Origin: Halictus rubicundus
Lineage: Eukaryota > Arthropoda > Insecta > Hymenoptera > Halictidae
DNA length: 64,000 nucleotides
Direction of reading: 5' to 3'
NCBI RefSeq assembly: GCF_050948215.1
Contig: NW_027489036.1
Span: 1 to 64,000, forward strand
Position 1 is the first letter of the stretch. Every line of letters begins with the position of its first letter. Below are positions 1 through 12,400 of the stretch, piece after piece. The translations under genes and the position numbers were made by a program. The notes under the pieces are model-generated. The model was not told where the DNA came from. It saw only the letters and a program-made list of their open reading frames with translations, and ran no database searches.

Positions 1-49
1 TCCTATCCTATCCCCTATCCTATCCTATCCTCTATCCTATCCTATCCCC

Positions 50-230
50 TATCATATCTTATCATCCATTCTATTCTATCCACTATCCTATCCTATTCAC
101 TATCCTATCCTATCCTCTATAATATCGTATAATCTATCATTACGTATCCTCTATCCTATAATATCATGTATCCGTTCCAAATCTCTATCCTATCCTATCC
201 GCTATATTATCCTCTATCCTATCCTCTATC
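50..230 (+). repeat. Left copy of a 4043-bp spaced duplication
   Basis: The segment with TTATCATCCATTCTATTC, TCATTACGTATCC and TGTATCCGTTCCAAATC matches about 4093-4270 at a constant distance of 4043 bp. The two differ near 88-150, where the right copy has an extra CTCTATACTATCC. The motif CCGTTCCAAATC was seen only in these two places, which makes it a good anchor. Confidence 0.85.
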
Positions 231-399
231 CTATCCTATCCTCTATCCTATCCTATTCTCTATCCTAACCTCTATTCTATCCTATCCTCTATCCTATCTA
301 ATCCCCTAACCTATCCTCTATCCTATCCCCTATCCTATCCTATCCTCTATCCTCTTCAGTTACCCATCCTATACTCTATCCTATCCTTTCCTCTATCCT

Positions 400-905
400 G
401 TCCTATCCTCAATCCCATCCTTTCCTCTATCCTATCCTATCCTCTATCCTATCCTATCCGCTATCTTATCCTATCCTCAATCCTATCCTATCCTTTATCC
501 TATCCTATCCTCTATCATATCCTATCATCCATCGTATCCTATCCTCTATCCTATCCTATCCTCTATCCAATCCTATCATCAATCCTATCCTATCCTGTAT
601 CCTACAATATCCTCTATCCTCTAACCTATCCAATCCTCTATCCTATCCAATCCTCTATCCTATCCTCTATACTTTCCTATCCTCAATCCTATCTTATCTT
701 CTATCCTAACCTGTCCTGTATCCGATAATATCATATATCCTATCCTATCCTCTATCCTATCCTCTATCCTATCCTATCATCTATCCTGTCCTATCATCTA
801 TCCAATCCTATCCTCAATCCTATCCTTTCCTCTATCCTATCCTATCCTCTATCCTATCCTATCCGCTATCTTATCCTATCCTCAATCCTATCCTATCCTT
901 TATCC
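400..905 (+). repeat. 405-bp direct duplication in the degenerate region
   Basis: The stretch at about 400-500 returns at about 805-905. Both carry CCTCAATCC, CTTTCCTC, CCGCTATCTTATCC and CCTTTATCC in the same order. The CTATCTTATC motif starts at 461 and at 866, a distance of 405 bp. Between the copies lies a segment that itself belongs to the 1042-bp duplication. Confidence 0.7.
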
Positions 906-1845
906 TATCCTATCCTCTATCCTATCCTCTATACTTTCCTATCCTCAATCCTATCTTATCTTCTATCCTATCCAATCCCATATCCTATCCACAATCCTAT
1001 CCTATCCTCTATCCTATCCTATCCTCTATCCTGTCCCATCCTCTATCCTATCCTATCCTCTATCCTATCCTATCCTTTATACTATCGTATTATCTATCTT
1101 GTCCTATCCTCTATCCAATCCTTTCCTCAATCCTATCCTTTCCTCTATCCAATCCTATCCTCTTTCCTGTATCCAATTCTATCCTCTATCCTCTATCCTC
1201 TATCCTATCCAATCCTCTATACTATCGACTATCCTATCCTCTATCCTATCCTATCCTCTATCCTATCCTCTATCCTATCCTCTATCCTATCCTATCCTCT
1301 ATCCTATCCTATCCTCTATCCTATCCTATCCTCTATCCTATCCTATCCTCTATCCTATCCTATCCTCTATCCTATCCTATCCTCTATCCTATCCTATCCT
1401 CTATCCTATCCTATCCTCTATCCTATCCTATCCTCTATCCTATCCTATGCTCTATCCTATCCTATCCTCTATCCTATCCTATCCTCTATCCTATCCTATC
1501 CTCTATCCTATCCTATCCTCTATCCTATCCTATCCTTCATCCTATCCTATCCTCTATCATATCCTATCATCCATCGTATCCTATCCTCTATCCTATCCTA
1601 TCCTCTATCCAATCCTATCATCAATCCTATCCTATCCTGTATCCTACAATATCCTCTATCCTCTAACCTATCCAATCCTCTATCCTATCCAATCCTCTAT
1701 CCTATCCTCTATACTTTCCTATCCTCAATCCTATCTTATCTTCTATCCTAACCTGTCCTGTATCCGATAATATCATATATCCTATCCTATCCTCTATCCT
1801 ATCCTCTATCCTATCCTCTATCCTATCCTATCATCTATCCTGTCC
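498..1845 (+). repeat. 1042-bp spaced direct duplication, 498-800 and 1540-1845
   Basis: About 300 bp is repeated with the same unusual variants in order: CCATCG (529 and 1571), CATCAATCC, CTACAATATCC, CTCTAACC, ATACTTTCC, CTAACCTGTCCTG and CCGATAATATCATATAT (721 and 1763). The spacing is 1042 bp at both ends. The right copy carries one extra short unit near 1803-1814. The shared rare variants show duplication rather than chance similarity of satellite units. Confidence 0.85.
1081..1235 (+). repeat. Landmark block with ACTATCGTATTATC, copy 1
   Basis: This block of roughly 150 bp begins with ACTATCGTATTATCTATC, then TTGTCC, CCAATCCTTTCCTCAATCC and CTTTCC. It recurs at 2246, 3090 and 3376 and was not seen to the right of 4 kb. 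Spacings of 1165, 844 and 286 bp are irregular, so it marks a decayed higher-order repeat. This copy has TTTCCTGTATCC where the others have TTTCCTCTATCC. Confidence 0.75.
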
Positions 1846-2245
1846 TATCCTCTATCCTATCATATCCGCTACCTTATCCTATCCTCAATCCTATCCTATC
1901 CTCTATCCTATCCTTTCCTCTATCCAATCCTATAATCTTTCCTCTATCCAATCCTATCCTCTATCCTCTATCCTATCCAATCCTCTGTCCTATATTATCC
2001 TCTATCCTATCCTATCCTCTATACTATCGACTATCCTATCCTCTATCCTATCCTATCCTCTATCCTATCCTCTATCCTATCCTATCCTCTATCCTATCCT
2101 ATCCTCTATCCTATCCTATCCTCTATCCTATCCTATCCTCTATCCTATCCTATCCTCTATCCTATCCTATCCTCTATCCTATCCTATCCTTCATCCTATC
2201 CTATCCTCTATCATATCCTATCATCCATCGTATCCTATCCTCTAT

Positions 2246-2400
2246 ACTATCGTATTATCTATCTTGTCCTATCCTCTATCCAATCCTTTCCTCAATCCTA
2301 TCCTTTCCTCTATCCAATCCTATCCTCTTTCCTCTATCCAATTCTATCCTCTATCCTCTAACCTATCCAATCCTCTGTCCTATATTATCCTCTATCCTAT
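2246..2400 (+). repeat. Landmark block with ACTATCGTATTATC, copy 2
   Basis: It carries the same order of variants as the block at 1081, followed by CTCTGTCC and TATATTATCC. The 1081 copy lacks that CTCTGTCC extension, while the 3090 and 3376 copies have it. Confidence 0.75.
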
Positions 2401-3089
2401 CCTATCCTCTATCCTATCCTATCATCTATCCTATCCTATCCTCTATCCTATCCTATCCTCTATCCTATCCTATCATCTATCCTATCCTATCCTCTATCCT
2501 ATCCTATCCTCTATCCTATCCTATCCTCTATACTATCCTCTATCCTATCCACTATCCTATCCTATCCTCTATTGTATCCTATCCTCTATCTTATCCTTTC
2601 TTCTATCCTATCCTACCCTCTATCCTATCCTATCCTCTATCCTATCCCATTCTCTATACTATCGTATCCTCTATCCTATCCTATACAGTATCCTATCCTT
2701 TCCTCAATCCTATCCTATCCTCTATCCTATCCTATCCTGTATCCTATCCAATCCCCTATCCAATCCACTATCCTATCCTATCCTCTATCCTATCCTATCC
2801 TCTATCCTATCCCATCCTCAATCCTATCTTATCCTCTATCCTATCCTATCTTCTATCCTATAATATCCTGTATCCTATCCTCTCCTCTATCCTATCCCAT
2901 TCTCTATACTATCGTATCATCCATCCTATCGTATACAGTATCCTATCCTTTCCTCAATCTTATCCTCTCCTCTATCCTATCCTATCCTGTATCCTATCCA
3001 ATCCCATATCCTATCCTCAATCCTATCCTATCCTCTATCCTGTCCCATCGTCTATCCTATCCTATCCTCTATCCTATCCTATCCTCTAT

Positions 3090-3240
3090 ACTATCGTATT
3101 ATCTATCTTGTCCTATCCTCTATCCAATCCTTTCCTCAATCCTATCCTTTCCTCTATCCAATCCTATCCTCTTTCCTCTATCCAATCCTATCCTCTATCC
3201 TCTATCCTATCCAATCCTCTGTCCTATATTATCCTCTATC
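3090..3240 (+). repeat. Landmark block with ACTATCGTATTATC, copy 3
   Basis: Same variant order as the block at 2246, including CTCTGTCC and TATATTATCC at the end. It lies only 286 bp before copy 4, so these two probably arose by a late local duplication. Confidence 0.75.
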
Positions 3241-3375
3241 CTATCCTATCCTCAATACTATCCTATCCTCTATCCTATCCTATCCTCTATCCTATCCTCT
3301 CCTGTATCCTATCCTATCCTCTATCCTATCCCATCCTCAATCCTATTCTATCCACTATCCCATCCTATCCTGTAT

Positions 3376-3530
3376 ACTATCGTATTATCTATCTTGTCCT
3401 ATCCTCTATCCAATCCTTTCTTCAATCCTATCCTTTCCTCTATCCAATCCTATCCTCTTTCCTCTATCCAATCCTATCCTCTATCCTCTATCCTCTATCC
3501 TATCCAATCCTCTGTCCTATATTATCCTCT
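3376..3530 (+). repeat. Landmark block with ACTATCGTATTATC, copy 4
   Basis: Same order as copy 3. It has CCTTTCTTCAATCC where the others have CCTTTCCTCAATCC, and one extra CTCTATC insertion before CTATCCAATCCTCTGTCC. Confidence 0.75.
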
Positions 3531-4092
3531 ATCCTATCCTATCCTCTATACTATCCTCTATACTATCCACTATCCTATCCTATCCTGTATCCTATCGTAT
3601 CCTCTATCTTATCCTTTCCTCTATCCTATCCTATCCTCTATCCTATCGTATCCTCTATCCTATCCTATCCTCTATCCTATCCTATTCTCTATCCTATCCT
3701 ATCCTCTATCCTATCCTCTATCCTATCCAATCCCCTATCCTATCCTCTATACTTTCCTATCCACTATCCTATCCTATCCTTTATCCTATCCTATCATCCA
3801 TCGTATCCTATCCTCTATCCTAACCTATCCTCTATCCAATCCTATCCTCAATCCTATCCATTCCTCTATCCTATCCTATCCTCTATCCTATCCTATCCTC
3901 TATCGTATCCTATCCTGAATCCTATCCTATCCTCTATCCTATTCTATCCCGTATCCTAACCTATCCTATCCTCTATCATATCCTATCATCCATCCTATCC
4001 TATCCACTACAATATCCTATCCTCTATCCTATCCTATCGTCTATCGTATCCTATCCTCTGTCCTATCCTATCCTCCATCCTATCCTATCCTC

Positions 4093-4270
4093 TATCATAT
4101 CTTATCATCCATTCTATTCTATCCACTATCCTATCCTATCCTCTATACTATCCTATCCTCTATAATATCGTATACTCTATCATTACGTATCCTCTATCCT
4201 ATAATATCATGTATCCGTTCCAAATCTCTATCCTATCCTATCCGCTAGATTATCCTCTATCCTATCCTCT
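4093..4270 (+). repeat. Right copy of the 4043-bp spaced duplication
   Basis: It matches 50-230 through the rare CCGTTCCAAATC motif (starting near 4215). After it the left copy has GCTATATTATCC and this copy has GCTAGATTATCC, then the two sequences part. Confidence 0.85.
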
Positions 4271-7200
4271 ATCCTATCCTCTATCCTATCCTCTATCCTA
4301 TCCTATGCTCTATCCTATCCAATCCCATATCCTATCCTCAATCCTATCCTATCCTCTATCCTGTCCCATCCTCTATCCTATCCTATCCTCTATCCTATCC
4401 TATCCTCTATCCTATCCAATCCCCTATCCTATCCTTTATCCGAACCTATCCTTTATCCTATCCTATCCTCTATCCTATCCTATCCTCTATCCTATCCTAT
4501 CCTCTATCCTATCCTATCCTCTATCCTATAATATCCTCTATCCTATCCAATCCTCTATCCTATCCAATCCCCTATCCAATCCTCTATGCTATCCTATCCT
4601 CTATAATATCGTATCCTCTATCCTATCCAATCCTCTATCCTATCCTATCCTCAATCCTATCCTATCCTCTATCGTATCCTATCCTCTATCCTATCCAATC
4701 CCCTATCCTATCCTCTATCCTATCCAATCCACTATCCTATCCTCTATCCTATCCTATCTGCTATCCTATCCTCTATAATATCCTATCCTCTTTCCTATAG
4801 TATCATCTATCCTATCCTATTCTCTATCCTATTCTATCCTCTAACTTATGCTATCCGCTATCCTATCCTATCCTCTATCCTATCCTATCATCTATCCTAC
4901 CCTATCCTCTATCCTATCCTATCCTCTATCCGATCCTATCGTCTATCCTATCCTATCCTCTATCCTATCCAATCCCCTATCCTATCCTTTATCCGATCCT
5001 ATCCTCTATCCTATCCTATCCTCTATCCTATAATATCATCTATCCTATACTATTCTCTATCCTATCCTATCCTCTATCCTATAATATCCTGTATCCTATC
5101 CAATCCTCTATCCTATCCTCTATCGTCTCCTATCCTCCACCCTATCCAATCCCCTATCCAATCCTCTATGCTATCCTATCCTCTATCCTATCCTCTATCG
5201 TATCCTATACTCTATCCGATCCTATCCTCTACCCTCTCCTATCCTCTATCCGATCCTATCCTCTATCCTATCCTATCGTATATCCTATAATATCATCTAT
5301 CCTATACTATTCTCTATCCTATCCTATCCTCTATCCTATACTATCCTCTATCGTCTCCTATCCTCTATCCTATCCAATCCCCTATCCAATCCTCTATGTT
5401 ATCCTATCCTCTATAATATCGTATCCTCTATCCTATCCACTATCCTATCCTATCCTTAATCCTCTCCTCTATCCTATCCTATCCTCAACCCTATCCTATC
5501 CTCAATCCTATCCTATACTCCATCCTATCCTATCCGCTATTCTATCCTATCCTCTATCCTATCGAATCCTCTATCCTATCCTCTATCCTATCCTCTATCG
5601 TATCCTATCCTCTATCCGATCCTATCATCTATCCTATCCTATCCTCTATCCTATCCAATCCCCTATCCTATACTCCATCCTATCCTACCCGCTATCCTTT
5701 TATATCCTCTATCCTATCATATCCTCTATCGTCTGCTCTATCATATACTATCCTCTATCGTCTGGTCTATCCTATTCTCTATCGTCTGTTCTATCCTATC
5801 CTATCCTCTATCCTATCCAATCCCCTATCCTATCCTCTATCCGATTCTATCCTCTATCCTTTCCTATCCTCTATCCTATCCTATCCTCTATCCTATCCTA
5901 TCCTCTATCCTATCATATCCTCTATCCTATAATATCCTCTATCCTATCCAATCCTCTGTCCTATCCAATCCCCTATCCAATCCTCTATGCTATCCTATCC
6001 TCTATAACATCGTATCCTCTATCCTATCCAATCCTCTATCCTATCCTATCCTCAATCCTATCCTATCCTCTATCGTATCCTATCCTTTATCCTATCCAAT
6101 CCCCTATCCTATCCTCTATCCTATCCAATCCACTATCCTATCCTCTATCCTATCCTATCTGCTATCCTATCCTCTATAATATCCTATCCTCTTTCCTATA
6201 GTATCATCTATCCTATCCTATTCTCTATCCTATTCTATCTTCTAATTTATGCTATCCTCTATCCTATCCATTCCTCTATCCTATGCAATCCCCTATCCTA
6301 CCCTCTATCCTATCCTATCCTCTAACTTATCCTATCCTCTCTCCTATCCTATCCTCTATCCTATCCTATCCTCTATCCGATCCTATCGTCTATCCTATCC
6401 TATCCTCTATCCTATCCAATCCCCTATCCTATCCTTTATCCGATCCTATCCTCTATCCTATCCTATCCTGTATCCTATCCTATTCTCTATCCTATCCAAT
6501 CCCCTATCCTATCCTCTATCCTATCCTATCCACTATCCGATTCTATCCTTTATCCTTTCCTATCCTCTTTCCTATCCTATCCTCTATCCTATCCTATCCT
6601 CTATCCTATCCTATCCTCTATCCTATCCTATCCTCTATCCTACCCTATCCTCTATCCTATCCTATCCTCTATCCGATCCTATCGTCTATCCTATCCTATC
6701 CTCTATCCTATCCAATCCCCTATCCTATCCTTTATCCGATCCTATCCTCTATCCTATCCTATCCTCTATCCTATCCTATCCTCTATCCTATCCTATCCTC
6801 TATCCTATCCTATCCTCTATCCTATAATATCCTCTATCCTATCCAATCCTCTATCCTATCCAATCCCCTATCCATTCCTCTATCCTATCCAATCCCCTAT
6901 CCTACCCTCTATCCTATCCTATCCTCTAACTTATCCTATCCTCTCTCCTATCCTATCCTCTATCCTATCCTATACTTTATCCTATCCCATCCTCTATAAT
7001 ATCGTAACCTCTATCATATCCTATCCTCTTTCCTATAATATCATCTAACCTATCCTATTCTATATCCTATTCTATCCTCTCACATATGCTATCCTCTATC
7101 CTATCCTATCCCCTATCCCATCCAATCCCCTATCCTATCATCTATCCTCTCCTATACTCTATCCTATCCTATCCTCTATCCTATCCAATCCCCTATCCTA

Positions 7201-7666
7201 TCCTCTATCCTATCCTATCCTCTATCCGATCCTATCCTTAATCCTATCCTATCCTCTATCCTATCCTATCCTCTATCCTATCCTATCCTCTATCCTATCC
7301 TATCCTCTACCCTATCCTATCCTCTATCCTATCCTATCCTCTATCCTATCCTATCGTCTATCCTATCCTATCCTCTATCCTATCCTATCCTCTATCCTAT
7401 CCTATCCTCTATCCTATCCTATCATCTATCTTATCTTATCCTCTATCCTATCCTATCCTCTATCCTATCCTATCGTATTCTCTATCTTATCGTATCATAT
7501 CCTCTATCCTATCCTATTCTCTATCCTATCCTCTCCTTTATCCTATCTTATCCTTTATCGTCTGCTCTATCCTATCCTATCCAATATCCTATCCTATCCT
7601 CAATCCTATCCTATCCTCAATCCTATCCTATCCTCAATCCTATCCTATCCTCTATCCTATCCTCTA

Positions 7667-7785
7667 TCTAATTTTATCCTCTATCCTATCCTCTCATCTA
7701 TAATATCGTATCCTGTATCCTATCCTATCCTGTATCCTATCCTCTATCCTATCCTATCCTTTGGCCTGTCGTATCCACTAGCCCC
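7667..7785 (+). repeat. TTGGCC landmark, diverged form, copy 1
   Basis: It holds TATCTAATTTTATCC, CTCATCTATAATATCG, CCTGTATCC and then TTGGCCTGTCGTATCCAC with CTAGCCCC. The TTGGCC motif sits at 7761 and is the most G-rich point of the plus strand. This form lacks the TAACCTCTCC lead-in of the later 270-bp blocks and differs from them at several bases, so it represents an older lineage. Confidence 0.85.
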
Positions 7786-7957
7786 TATCCTATCCTCTAT
7801 CCTATAGTATCGTCTATCCTATCCAATCCTCTATCCTATCCTCAATCCTCTATAATATCGTATCCTCTATCCTATCCCATTCTCTATCCTATAATATCAT
7901 CTATCCTATCCTATCCTCAATCCTATCCTATCCTATATGCTATCCAATCCTCTATTC

Positions 7958-8470
7958 TATCCTATCCTCTATCCTATCCTATCCTCTATCCTATCCTATC
8001 CTCTATCCTATCCTATCCTCTATCCTATCCTATCCTCTATCCTATCCTATCCTCTATCCTATCCTATCCTCTATCCTATCCTATCCTCTATCCTATCCTA
8101 TCCTCTATCCTATCCTATCCTCTATCCTATCCTATCCTCTATCCTATCCTATCCTCTATCCTATCCTATCCTCTATCCTATCCTATCCTCTATCCTATCC
8201 TATCCTCTATCCTATCCTATCCTCTATCCTATCCTATCCTCTATCCTATCCTATCCTCTATCCTATCCTATCCTCTATCCTATCCTATCCTCTATCCTAT
8301 CCTATCCTCTATCCTATCCTATCCTCTATCCTATCCTATCCTCTATCCTATCCTATCCTCTATCCTATCCTATCCTCTATCCTATCCTATCCTCTATCCT
8401 ATCCTATCCTCTATCCTATCCTATCCTCTATCCTATCCTATCCTCTATCCTATCCTATCCTCTATCCTAT
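7958..8470 (+). repeat. Perfect run of about 30 identical 17-bp units
   Basis: From after the ATATGC landmark to the CATCTATCTTATCC variant, about 510 bp consist of the consensus unit without a visible change. Translated, this gives ten identical copies of YPILYPILSSILSYPLS. The matching part of copy 2 (about 12533-12977) is 68 bp, or 4 units, shorter and has one C-to-G change near 12867. It is a very recent product of slippage or unequal exchange, or a length collapsed or expanded by assembly. Confidence 0.9.
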
Positions 8471-9444
8471 CCTATCATCTATCTTATCCTATCCTCTATC
8501 CTATCGTAACCTCTATCCTATCCTATCCTCTATCCTATCCTATCCTCTATCCTATCCTATCCTCTATCCTATCCTATCCTCTATCCTATCCTATCCTCTA
8601 TCCTATCCTATCCTCTATCCTATCCTATCCTCTATCCTATCCTATCCTCTATCCTATCCTATCCTCTATCCTATCCTATCCTCTATCCTATCCTATCCTC
8701 TATCCTATCCTATCCTCTATCCTATCCTATCCTCTATCCTATCCTATCCTCTATCCTATCCTATCCTCTATCCTATCCTATCCTCTATCCTATCCTATCC
8801 TCTATCCTATCCTATCCTCTATCCTATCCTATCCTCTATCGTCTCCTATCCTCTATCCTATCCCATCCCCTATCCTATCCTATCCTCTATCCTATCCTAT
8901 CCTCTATCCTATCCTCTATCCTATCCTCTATCCTATCCTATCCTCTATCCTATCCTATCCTCTATCCTATCCTATCCTCTATCCTATCCTATCCTCTATG
9001 CTATCCTATCCTCTATCCTATCCTATCCTCTATCATATCCTATCCTCTATCCTATCCTATCCTCTATCCTATCCTATCCTCTATCCTATCCTATCCTCTA
9101 TCCTATCCTATCCTCTATCGTCTCCTATCCTCTATCCTATCCTATCCTCTATCCTATCCTATCCTCTATCCGATCCTATCCTCTATCCTATCCTATCCTC
9201 TATCCTATCCTATCCTCTATCCTATCCTATCCTCTATCCTATCCTATCCTCTATCGTCTCCTATCCTCTATCCTATCCAATCTCCTATCCTATCCTCTAT
9301 CCTATCCTATCATCTATCTTATCCTATCCTCTATCCTATCCTATCCTCTATCCTATCCTATCCTCTATCCTATCCTATCCTCTATCCTATCCTATCCTCT
9401 ATCCTATCCTCTCCTCTATCCTATCCTATCCTCTATCCTATCCT

Positions 9445-12400
9445 ATCCTCTATCCTATCCTATCATCTATCCTACCCTATCCTCTATCCTATCCTATCCT
9501 CTATCCGATCCTATCGTCTATCCTATCCTATCCTCTATCCTATCCAATCCCCTATCCTATCCTTTATCCGATCCTATCCTCTATCCTATCCTATCCTCTA
9601 TCCTATAATATCATCTATCCTATACTATTCTCTATCCTATCCTATCCTCTATCCTATAATATCCTGTATCCTATCCAATCCTCTATCCTATCCTCTATCG
9701 TCTCCTATCCTCCACCCTATCCAATCCCCTATCCAATCCTCTATGCTATCCTATCCTCTATCCTATCCTCTATCGTATCCTATACTCTATCCGATCCTAT
9801 CCTCTACCCTCTCCTATCCTCTATCCGATCCTATCCTCTATCCTATCCTATCGTATATCCTATAATATCATCTATCCTATACTATTCTCTATCCTATCCT
9901 ATCCTCTATCCTATACTATCCTCTATCGTCTCCTATCCTCTATCCTATCCAATCCCCTATCCAATCCTCTATGTTATCCTATCCTCTATAATATCGTATC
10001 CTCTATCCTATCCACTATCCTATCCTATCCTTAATCCTCTCCTCTATCCTATCCTATCCTCAACCCTATCCTATCCTCAATCCTATCCTATACTCCATCC
10101 TATCCTATCCGCTATTCTATCCTATCCTCTATCCTATCGAATCCTCTATCCTATCCTCTATCCTATCCTCTATCGTATCCTATCCTCTATCCGATCCTAT
10201 CATCTATCCTATCCTATCCTCTATCCTATCCAATCCCCTATCCTATACTCCATCCTATCCTACCCGCTATCCTTTTATATCCTCTATCCTATCATATCCT
10301 CTATCGTCTGCTCTATCATATACTATCCTCTATCGTCTGGTCTATCCTATTCTCTATCGTCTGTTCTATCCTATCCTATCCTCTATCCTATCCAATCCCC
10401 TATCCTATCCTCTATCCGATTCTATCCTCTATCCTTTCCTATCCTCTATCCTATCCTATCCTCTATCCTATCCTATCCTCTATCCTATCATATCCTCTAT
10501 CCTATAATATCCTCTATCCTATCCAATCCTCTGTCCTATCCAATCCCCTATCCAATCCTCTATGCTATCCTATCCTCTATAACATCGTATCCTCTATCCT
10601 ATCCAATCCTCTATCCTATCCTATCCTCAATCCTATCCTATCCTCTATCGTATCCTATCCTTTATCCTATCCAATCCCCTATCCTATCCTCTATCCTATC
10701 CAATCCACTATCCTATCCTCTATCCTATCCTATCTGCTATCCTATCCTCTATAATATCCTATCCTCTTTCCTATAGTATCATCTATCCTATCCTATTCTC
10801 TATCCTATTCTATCTTCTAATTTATGCTATCCTCTATCCTATCCATTCCTCTATCCTATGCAATCCCCTATCCTACCCTCTATCCTATCCTATCCTCTAA
10901 CTTATCCTATCCTCTCTCCTATCCTATCCTCTATCCTATCCTATCCTCTATCCGATCCTATCGTCTATCCTATCCTATCCTCTATCCTATCCAATCCCCT
11001 ATCCTATCCTTTATCCGATCCTATCCTCTATCCTATCCTATCCTGTATCCTATCCTATTCTCTATCCTATCCAATCCCCTATCCTATCCTCTATCCTATC
11101 CTATCCACTATCCGATTCTATCCTTTATCCTTTCCTATCCTCTTTCCTATCCTATCCTCTATCCTATCCTATCCTCTATCCTATCCTATCCTCTATCCTA
11201 TCCTATCCTCTATCCTACCCTATCCTCTATCCTATCCTATCCTCTATCCGATCCTATCGTCTATCCTATCCTATCCTCTATCCTATCCAATCCCCTATCC
11301 TATCCTTTATCCGATCCTATCCTCTATCCTATCCTATCCTCTATCCTATCCTATCCTCTATCCTATCCTATCCTCTATCCTATCCTATCCTCTATCCTAT
11401 AATATCCTCTATCCTATCCAATCCTCTATCCTATCCAATCCCCTATCCATTCCTCTATCCTATCCAATCCCCTATCCTACCCTCTATCCTATCCTATCCT
11501 CTAACTTATCCTATCCTCTCTCCTATCCTATCCTCTATCCTATCCTATACTTTATCCTATCCCATCCTCTATAATATCGTAACCTCTATCATATCCTATC
11601 CTCTTTCCTATAATATCATCTAACCTATCCTATTCTATATCCTATTCTATCCTCTCACATATGCTATCCTCTATCCTATCCTATCCCCTATCCCATCCAA
11701 TCCCCTATCCTATCATCTATCCTCTCCTATACTCTATCCTATCCTATCCTCTATCCTATCCAATCCCCTATCCTATCCTCTATCCTATCCTATCCTCTAT
11801 CCGATCCTATCCTTAATCCTATCCTATCCTCTATCCTATCCTATCCTCTATCCTATCCTATCCTCTATCCTATCCTATCCTCTACCCTATCCTATCCTCT
11901 ATCCTATCCTATCCTCTATCCTATCCTATCGTCTATCCTATCCTATCCTCTATCCTATCCTATCCTCTATCCTATCCTATCCTCTATCCTATCCTATCAT
12001 CTATCTTATCTTATCCTCTATCCTATCCTATCCTCTATCCTATCCTATCGTATTCTCTATCTTATCGTATCATATCCTCTATCCTATCCTATTCTCTATC
12101 CTATCCTCTCCTTTATCCTATCTTATCCTTTATCGTCTGCTCTATCCTATCCTATCCAATATCCTATCCTATCCTCAATCCTATCCTATCCTCAATCCTA
12201 TCCTATCCTCAATCCTATCCTATCCTCTATCCTATCCTCTATCTAATTTTATCCTCTATCCTATCCTCTCATCTATAATATCGTATCCTGTATCCTATCC
12301 TATCCTGTATCCTATCCTCTATCCTATCCTATCCTTTGGCCTGTCGTATCCACTAGCCCCTATCCTATCCTCTATCCTATAGTATCGTCTATCCTATCCA

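Larger units (their letters stand above)
1..4860 (+). repeat. Degenerate part of the satellite with broken higher-order repeats
   Basis: This is the most diverged part of the array. Substitutions such as CCAATCC, CTTTCC, CCGC, GTCC, ATAATATC and CATCC occur in most units. Perfect runs are short, the longest lying near 1240-1530 and 2040-2190. Short direct duplications at several distances lie inside it and are listed separately. The pattern fits an older, less often homogenised array edge, which is an inference from divergence alone. No gene is present. The open frames here are repeat artefacts. Confidence 0.85.
4860..9445 (+). repeat. 4.58-kb higher-order block, copy 1
   Basis: The block repeats directly behind itself. 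CATCTATCCTACCC starts at 4889 here and 4575 bp later in copy 2. The same 4575-bp offset holds at the TTGGCC landmark (7761 and 12336) and at the ATATGC landmark (7937 and 12512). The offset becomes 4507 bp near 8477 and 4541 bp beyond 8841, changes of exactly 4 and 2 units. The left half (4860-7900) is rich in variants, including an odd stretch at 5690-5790 with CCTTTTATATCC, CGTCTGCTC and CGTCTGGTC. The right half is almost pure satellite. No gene is present. Confidence 0.93.

Noticed and set aside
7761..7785. TTGGCCTGTCG landmark as an inserted foreign element or transposon end
   Set aside because: It is flanked on both sides by satellite units, has no terminal inverted repeats or target-site duplication, and is too short. 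It is better explained as a strongly mutated run of units that spread with its higher-order block.
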